Source: an uncultured Erysipelotrichales bacterium (GTDB taxonomy: Bacteria; Bacillota_I; Bacilli_A; Erysipelotrichales; Coprobacillaceae). From it: a stretch of DNA of 10,020 nt. Each line of letters begins with the position of its first letter. Positions within the stretch are counted from its first letter, which is position 1. Made by a program: the position numbers and the translations under genes. Location: NCBI GenBank assembly GCA_910586805.1, contig CAJUJC010000082.1, forward strand, positions 1 through 10,020, in the 5' to 3' direction. Positions 5,907 to 10,020 of the stretch are shown piece after piece. The notes beneath the pieces are model-generated. The model saw only the letters and a program-made list of their open reading frames with translations, was not told where the DNA came from and did not search any database.

Positions 5907-5927
5907 AATAATTACCTCGCGCCCCCT

Positions 5928-5956
5928 ATCATATATTATTTAAATACAAAAGTCTA
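5928..5956 (-). promoter_or_regulatory. Promoter of the PRD-protein gene
   Basis: On the minus strand, TAGACT (5951-5956) and TATGAT (5928-5933) are 17 bases apart. Transcription would begin near 5921, inside an unusually G/C-rich run (GGGGGCGCGAGG) that also provides the ribosome binding site. The leader is only about 15 bases. Confidence 0.55.
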
Positions 5957-6229
5957 TACAAAAAACTAATTTTTAAAATATGAAACATGTATCAATTCTA
6001 TTTTATATTTTTATATTTTTCTTTGTAAAAATATGTAAGGCTGATAAATCCTCTTTCCATACTATATTCAAAAAAAAATAAATACATACATATTTCATAT
6101 TTAATTATAAAAATTATAAAGAAAATATATAAATAATGTTATAATAATAAATAGAAAAAATCATAAAGATATTTCTATTTTGTTAAAAATAATAATATAA
6201 TTAACTTAAATAAGAAATAAAAATATTTA
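5957..6229. other. AT-rich spacer without a gene
   Basis: I see no coding potential. It holds an all-A/T 8-bp inverted repeat with loop CTTTGT (6013-6034), a perfect extended -10 element TGTTATAAT on the plus strand (6137-6145) with no -35, and a 9-bp inverted repeat AAATAGAAA/TTTCTATTT with a 14-base loop (6149-6180). The stretch GTAAGGCTGATAAATCCTC near 6035-6053 is less AT-rich than its surroundings and I do not recognise it. Confidence 0.5.
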
Positions 6230-6258
6230 TTGCTTTCAAATAGTTGTTATGTTACTAT
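6230..6258 (+). promoter_or_regulatory. Probable promoter of the lysine operon
   Basis: TTGCTT (6230-6235) and TACTAT (6253-6258) are 17 bases apart, a moderate match. It would start the transcript around 6263-6265, exactly at the first base-paired stretch (P1) of the riboswitch. The overlapping TATATT (6256-6261) is another possible -10. Confidence 0.5.
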
Positions 6259-6261
6259 ATT

Positions 6262-6429
6262 GGCAAATAGAGGTGCAAGAGTTAAGAATTCTTTATTTAA
6301 AGATGCAACTGTTAAAGAAGGAGGAGCGATTGCCGAAGATATAGTTATTTGCATGTAACTATAATCTGGGGATATAGAGAATATCTATATCACTGTCACT
6401 TTATGATATTAAAGTGGTGTGCTATTGCG
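6262..6429 (+). ncRNA. Lysine riboswitch (L box) aptamer
   Basis: The conserved L-box blocks occur in order: AGAGGTGC (6269-6276), GGAGCGATTGCCGAAG (6323-6338), CTGGGG (6366-6371), ACTGTCACT (6392-6400) and GTGGTGTGCTATT (6414-6426). The stems are traceable. P1 pairs GCAAATAG (6263-6270) with CTATTGC (6422-6428) with one bulge. The outer part of P2 pairs TTCTTTA (6289-6295) with TAAAGAA (6313-6319). P3 is 6341-6347/6356-6362, P4 is 6371-6378/6384-6391, and P5 is 6397-6403/6410-6416. The loop of P2 (ATGCAA, 6303-6308) and the loop of P3 (TTGCAT, 6349-6354) form the six-base kissing pair typical of the class. Lysine binding stabilises P1 and lowers expression of the genes downstream. Confidence 0.95.
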
Positions 6430-6472
6430 TTGATAATAATTATTAATTGCAATGGTAACATTGCAATTTTTT
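6424..6472 (+). terminator. Riboswitch expression platform: antiterminator and terminator
   Basis: The terminator is a perfect 10-bp stem, AATTGCAATG (6445-6454) and CATTGCAATT (6459-6468), with loop GTAA and a T-run ending at 6472. A competing hairpin pairs ATTGC (6424-6428) with GCAAT (6449-6453) and GATAAT with the ATTATT region. Its 5' strand is the 3' strand of P1. With lysine bound, P1 takes that strand, the antiterminator cannot form, and the terminator stops transcription. Confidence 0.92.
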
Positions 6473-6491
6473 AATGGAGATGAGAAAAATC

Positions 6492-6956
6492 ATGGAAAAT
6501 ATTGTTAGTAAAGTTGAATGTAATAATCAAATTATTCAAGTGAAATTATTAAATGTTGAAAAAAATCCTTTGTTTGTTGGAAATATTTTTAAAGAAATTT
6601 CTAAAAATGATGTTAATATAGATATGATTTCTCAAGTTATGCTTGAAGATGAAATGAGAATAGATTTTACATGTGATATAAAAGATCAACATTTATTAAA
6701 TAAAGCATTAGAAGATATTAAAGAAAAACATCCTAGAATAATGATTTATCAAAATAGAAAAGTAGCAAAAATTATGGTTGAAGGAAAAGGTATGAAAAAT
6801 GCTGTTGGGGTTGCTTCTAATTTATTTGATATATTTGGAAGAAATCAAGTTCCTATTTATCAAGTTACAACTTCAGATATTTCAATTTCTTATGTTATAG
6901 ATAAAGAATATATGGATTTAATTGTATTAGAAATAAAAAAAGATTATGAATTATAG
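6492..6956 (+). CDS. Free-standing double-ACT protein, aspartokinase regulatory-domain type
   Basis: A 154-residue protein with two ACT domains (about 12-80 and 92-150) that matches the C-terminal lysine-sensing half of aspartokinase, without the kinase domain. The second ACT domain has VEGKGMKNAVGVASNLFDIF (96-115) and TTSDISISYVI, close to the family patterns GxGM...GVA and STSEIKIS; the first has VNIDMISQ. The beta subunit of B. subtilis aspartokinase II is a similar product, but there it arises from an internal start within lysC. I place the start at ATG 6492: GGAGATGA (6476-6483) is a good binding site eight bases upstream. ATG 6474 would follow the terminator T-run with no site. It is the first gene after the riboswitch. 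Likely role: lysine-responsive partner of an aspartokinase encoded elsewhere; a decayed lysC is less likely. Confidence 0.75.
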   Translation: MENIVSKVECNNQIIQVKLLNVEKNPLFVGNIFKEISKNDVNIDMISQVMLEDEMRIDFTCDIKDQHLLNKALEDIKEKHPRIMIYQNRKVAKIMVEGKGMKNAVGVASNLFDIFGRNQVPIYQVTTSDISISYVIDKEYMDLIVLEIKKDYEL

Positions 6957-6968
6957 GAGGAAAAGGAA

Positions 6969-7865
6969 ATGAAACCAATTTTTGAAGGAAGTGCAGTTGC
7001 ACTTGTATTACCAATGCATGATGATGGAAATATTGATTATGAAGGATTTAGAAGACAAGTTCAAAGAATGATTGATGGTGGTGTTCAAGCCTTACTTGTC
7101 AATGGAACAACTGGAGAGACTGCAACAATTACAATTGAAGAAGAATTTGAATTAACAAAAATTGTTATGGAAATGGCAAAAGGAACTGGTATTAAGGTTA
7201 TTGCTGGTGCAGGTTCTAATGATACTCAAACTGCATTAAAGAAAGCAAAATTTGCGAAAGAAGTTGGTGCAGATGCTATTTTAGTTGTTACACCATATTA
7301 TAATAAAACAAGTCAACGAGGTTTAATTGAACATTATACATATATTGCTGATCAAGTAGATATTCCTATGATTTTATATAATGTACCTGGAAGAACAGGG
7401 ATGAATATTACTGTTGATACTGTTGTAGAACTTGCTAAACATAAGAATATTGTTGCAATGAAAGATGCAACTGATAATATTGCTTATGCAATGGATGTTT
7501 TATCAAAGACAAAAGATATGGATTTTGATATGTATAGTGGATGTGATGATAATATTCTTCCTTTTATTGCTGCTGGTGGAAAAGGTGTTATTTCTGTTCT
7601 TTCAAATGTTTATCCAAGAGAAACAGAAATGTTTACACAACTTGTTTTAAAAGGTGATATGAAGAAAGCTCAAGAAATGGCATATGATTTGAATGATGTA
7701 AGTAAATATTTATTTATTGATGTGAATCCAATTATGCCTAAAGCAGCATTAAAAAAATTAGGAGTTTGTGATGAAATGGTAAGAAGACCATTGATTCCAA
7801 CAACAGATTCTAATAAAAAATTATTATTTGATGCAATGGAAAAATTTGAAATGAAGGGTTATTAA
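6969..7865 (+). CDS. dapA: 4-hydroxy-tetrahydrodipicolinate synthase
   Basis: Condenses pyruvate with aspartate 4-semialdehyde, the first committed step of lysine and DAP synthesis, in the cytoplasm. The 298-residue TIM barrel shows GTTGE (46-50, with T47-T48), TPYYNK (108-113, Y111), YNVPGRTG (137-144, with catalytic Y137 and substrate-binding R142) and the Schiff-base lysine K165 in IVAMKDAT. All catalytic positions known from E. coli DapA (T44, T45, Y107, Y133, R138, K161) are present. An AGGAGG binding site overlaps the stop codon region of the gene before, which suggests translational coupling. It is controlled by the lysine riboswitch upstream. Confidence 0.97.
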   Translation: MKPIFEGSAVALVLPMHDDGNIDYEGFRRQVQRMIDGGVQALLVNGTTGETATITIEEEFELTKIVMEMAKGTGIKVIAGAGSNDTQTALKKAKFAKEVGADAILVVTPYYNKTSQRGLIEHYTYIADQVDIPMILYNVPGRTGMNITVDTVVELAKHKNIVAMKDATDNIAYAMDVLSKTKDMDFDMYSGCDDNILPFIAAGGKGVISVLSNVYPRETEMFTQLVLKGDMKKAQEMAYDLNDVSKYLFIDVNPIMPKAALKKLGVCDEMVRRPLIPTTDSNKKLLFDAMEKFEMKGY

Positions 7866-7866
7866 T

Positions 7867-8610
7867 ATGAATATATTGGTTTATGGATTTGGTTTAATGG
7901 GTAAAAAAGTTACTCATGCCTTGAGAAATCATGAAAATATGAATTTGGTTGGTGTTGTTTCACCAATGTTTGATGAAAAGATTGAAGAAAATATGTATTC
8001 TTCTTTAAATGAAGTAAATATTAAAATTGATGCTATTATTGATTTTTCTCATCCTAATAATTTAGATGATATATTAAAGTTTGGTATAAAAAATCATTGT
8101 GCTTTAGTTATAGCAACGACAGGTTATAATCAACAACAATTATTAAGAATAGAAGAAGCTTCTTCTCAAATTCCTATTTTTCAATCTTATAATACATCTT
8201 TTGGAATTTCTATGTTGACAAAGATTGTTAAAGAGGTTGCTAAAGAATTTTATAAAAATGGATATGATATTGAAATTATGGAAAAACATCATAATCAAAA
8301 AATTGATGCACCATCTGGAACAGCAAAATTGTTATATGATGTTATTCAAGAAGATATAGATGAAGTGAAACCAGTTTATGATAGAAGTGAAGTTCATCAA
8401 AAAAGAGAAAAACAAGAAATTGGAATTCAATCTGTAAGAGCAGGAACTATATTTGGAGAACATACTGTTTTATTTGCAGGACATGATGAAGTTATAGAAG
8501 TCAGTCATACTGCATTATCTAAAGAAGTTTTTGTTCAGGGGGCATTATCAGCTTGTGAAGCAATTGTTGATAAAGAAAATGGTTTATATACATTAAAAAA
8601 TTTATATTAA
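7867..8610 (+). CDS. dapB: 4-hydroxy-tetrahydrodipicolinate reductase
   Basis: NAD(P)H-dependent enzyme that reduces the DapA product to tetrahydrodipicolinate. At 247 residues it is slightly short for the family (about 265-275 is common). The Rossmann motif is GFGLMG (7-12). The substrate-binding and catalytic signature EKHHNQKIDAPSGTA is at 139-153, giving H141, H142 and K145 as counterparts of E. coli H159, H160 and K163. The C-terminal part has SVRAGTIFGEHTVLFAG (189-205) and ends in the tetramerisation strand region. The ATG comes one base after the dapA stop codon, with a GAAGGG binding site inside dapA, so the two are tightly coupled. Confidence 0.96.
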   Translation: MNILVYGFGLMGKKVTHALRNHENMNLVGVVSPMFDEKIEENMYSSLNEVNIKIDAIIDFSHPNNLDDILKFGIKNHCALVIATTGYNQQQLLRIEEASSQIPIFQSYNTSFGISMLTKIVKEVAKEFYKNGYDIEIMEKHHNQKIDAPSGTAKLLYDVIQEDIDEVKPVYDRSEVHQKREKQEIGIQSVRAGTIFGEHTVLFAGHDEVIEVSHTALSKEVFVQGALSACEAIVDKENGLYTLKNLY

Positions 8611-8622
8611 AGGGGTAAAAAA

Positions 8623-9930
8623 ATGGTTTTACAAACAGAGTTTGCAGTTATTAAAGATAATACATTGTTTATTGATGATGTTAATGCAATAGAATTAGCA
8701 AAAAAATATGGAACTCCACTTCACATTATGAGTGAAGGACATATTAGAAAACAATTGAATACATTAAAAGAAAGATTTATGGATACATATGAAAATACTT
8801 TGCCATTATTTGCATCAAAATCATTTAGCTGTTTAGCAATATATAAATTAGCAAATGAGTATGGTGTAGGTATTGATTGCGTAAGTGCAGGTGAGATTTA
8901 TATTGCATTACAAGCTGGTTTTGATCCAGATAAAATATATTTCCATGGAAATAATAAACTTCCATCAGAAATTGAATTTGCACTACAAAATAAAGTTTAT
9001 CATTTTGTTGTTGATAATTTTTATGAAATTGAATTAATAGAAGAAATTGCTGCAAAATTAGATGTCAAAGTTTATGCAACAATAAGAGTGACACCTGGTG
9101 TTTATGCAGGAGGACATGACTATATTCGTGTTGGTGCAAAAGATACAAAGTTTGGATTTAGTAGTCATGATAATACTTATTTAAAAGCTATTGGATTGGT
9201 ATTAAAATCAAAATATATTGAATTTGAAGGTATTCATTGTCATGTAGGTAGTCAAATTGAAGAAATTCAAGCATATGTATTAGCAATGCAAAAATTTGTT
9301 GAGATTGCTTATCAAATTTATGATGAATATGGTGTTGTTATTAAAAAGTTAAATGCTGGTGGGGGATTTGGTATTCAATATACAGAAGTTGATCAACCAT
9401 TAGATTTTGATTTGGTTGTAAAAACAATTGTTAATATTATTAATACTGGATTTGAAGCAAAAGGTTGGGAAAGACCAACAATTATGATTGAGCCTGGACG
9501 TTTTGTTGTAGGTAATGCTGGTATTACTTTATATACAGTAGGATCTATTAAAGATATTCCTAGAATTAGAAAATATATTAGTGTTGATGGTGGAATGAAT
9601 GAAAATATACGTCCTGCTTTATATCAATCTCATTATGATGCTATTGTTGCTAATAAAGCTGAAGAAGAAAAAGATACAGTAGTCACAATTGCAGGAAAAA
9701 ACTGTGAGTCAGGTGATATCTTGATAAAAGATATTAAGATGGCTAATCCAGTTTCAGGAGATATTATTGCGATGTTTTCTACTGGAGCATATCATTATTC
9801 TATGTCATCTAATTATAATCAAATTGTGAAACCAACAGTTGTAATGACTTATCAAGGAAAATCTAAAAAAATTATTAGAGGACAAACTTTTGAAGATTTA
9901 ATAGCTTATGATGTTGAAGAAGACTATTAA
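8623..9930 (+). CDS. lysA: Diaminopimelate decarboxylase
   Basis: PLP-dependent enzyme that converts meso-DAP to L-lysine, the last step of the pathway. The 435-residue protein is an alanine-racemase-fold barrel (about 35-300) followed by a C-terminal beta domain. The PLP lysine is K66 (FASKSF). HCHVGSQ (205-211) holds the histidine that stacks on the cofactor, GGGFG (246-250) binds the phosphate, EPGR is at 290-293, and CESGD (361-365) supplies the cysteine from the partner subunit. TGAYHYSMSSNYN (387-399) has the conserved tyrosine near the cofactor. An AAAGGGG binding site (8609-8615) overlaps the dapB stop codon. It is last in the lysine operon. Genes for the steps between tetrahydrodipicolinate and meso-DAP are not in this window. 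Confidence 0.97.
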   Translation: MVLQTEFAVIKDNTLFIDDVNAIELAKKYGTPLHIMSEGHIRKQLNTLKERFMDTYENTLPLFASKSFSCLAIYKLANEYGVGIDCVSAGEIYIALQAGFDPDKIYFHGNNKLPSEIEFALQNKVYHFVVDNFYEIELIEEIAAKLDVKVYATIRVTPGVYAGGHDYIRVGAKDTKFGFSSHDNTYLKAIGLVLKSKYIEFEGIHCHVGSQIEEIQAYVLAMQKFVEIAYQIYDEYGVVIKKLNAGGGFGIQYTEVDQPLDFDLVVKTIVNIINTGFEAKGWERPTIMIEPGRFVVGNAGITLYTVGSIKDIPRIRKYISVDGGMNENIRPALYQSHYDAIVANKAEEEKDTVVTIAGKNCESGDILIKDIKMANPVSGDIIAMFSTGAYHYSMSSNYNQIVKPTVVMTYQGKSKKIIRGQTFEDLIAYDVEEDY

Positions 9931-9939
9931 GTCTTTTTT
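9920..9939 (+). terminator. Terminator of the lysine operon, formed over the lysA stop codon
   Basis: AAGACT (9920-9925) pairs with AGTCTT (9930-9935) around loop ATTA and runs into six T. The TAA stop codon spans the loop and the first base of the 3' arm, so the stem includes the last lysA codons. It is short but well formed. Confidence 0.65.
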
Positions 9940-9970
9940 CATTTTGTAGAGGAAAAATTTTTAAAAATCA

Positions 9971-10020
9971 TAACCACGCCTAAAAGACGTGGTATGCTCT
10001 CGCCCTATAAGGGCATTCTG
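9971..10020 (+). mobile_element. Possible left end of an IS200/IS605-type element (partial)
   Basis: Two hairpins lie in tandem: ACCACGCC/GACGTGGT with loop TAAAA and one mismatch (9973-9993), then GCCC/GGGC with loop TATAA (10002-10014). The paired-hairpin layout with loops TAAAA and TATAA resembles left ends of clostridial IS200/IS605 elements that I know of. The element body would continue to the right, beyond the window. The first stem is nearly the same as the hairpin at 39-61. Confidence 0.5.

Noticed and set aside
6013..6034. Inverted repeat ATATTTTT/AAAAATAT as a terminator.
   Set aside because: All A/T stem with no following T-run; such repeats are common by chance in this composition.
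6474..6491. Earlier ATG (6474) for the double-ACT protein.
   Set aside because: It follows the riboswitch terminator T-run with no binding site. The GGAGATGA that would serve ATG 6492 lies within these codons.
7465..7650. Plus-strand frame inside dapA.
   Set aside because: Out-of-frame shadow with a hydrophobic, repetitive translation.
8825..9055. Minus-strand frame inside lysA.
   Set aside because: Antisense shadow of a conserved gene with His/Leu/Gln-rich low-complexity translation.

Overview
The window is an AT-rich stretch of a low-GC Gram-positive (Bacillota) chromosome that carries the replication origin. The evidence is the block rpmH-rnpA-yidC-jag on the minus strand, divergent from dnaA-dnaN on the plus strand, with DnaA boxes on both sides of dnaA. 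Very low GC, strong AT codon bias, an L-box lysine leader and the protein sequences suggest a gut Erysipelotrichales/Coprobacillaceae-like organism. That placement is an inference from style, not a database match.

Layout. Bases 1-66 hold a hairpin that resembles the right end of an IS200/IS605-type element. It is followed by the intrinsic terminator of the minus-strand operon (75-103). Minus-strand genes are jag/khpB (112-714), yidC (729-1589), rnpA (1593-1925) and rpmH (1964-2098), read from a near-consensus promoter at 2156-2184. Bases 2130-2563 are the upstream half of oriC, with over ten DnaA boxes including a perfect 28-bp palindrome. dnaA starts at ATG 2600. Bases 3935-4063 are the downstream half: four same-strand boxes, then a pure A/T tract that is the probable unwinding element. 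dnaN (4078-5181) ends in a strong terminator. A convergent minus-strand gene (5238-5906) encodes a stand-alone double-PRD protein.

After a 350-bp AT-rich spacer comes a complete lysine riboswitch (about 6262-6472) with P1-P5, the loop-loop kissing pair, and mutually exclusive antiterminator and terminator hairpins. It controls a four-gene lysine operon: a free-standing double-ACT protein matching the regulatory end of aspartokinase (6492-6956), dapA, dapB and lysA. That operon ends with a terminator formed over the lysA stop codon. The last 50 bases (9971-10020) hold two hairpins that look like the left end of an IS200/IS605-type element.

How the parts work together. The left block builds the ribosome, RNase P and membrane-insertion machinery and is linked to origin firing by position. 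DnaA binds the boxes, opens the A/T tract next to dnaN, and probably represses its own promoter. The lysine genes commit aspartate semialdehyde to dihydrodipicolinate (DapA, DapB) and finish with DAP decarboxylation (LysA). The middle of the pathway and the aspartokinase catalytic domain are not in this window. Points of interest are the detached ACT regulator, YidC with Asn at the usual groove Arg, DnaA with Ser at the first P-loop Gly, the stand-alone PRD protein, and IS-like ends bracketing the whole locus. I did not find a clearly new multi-gene system.
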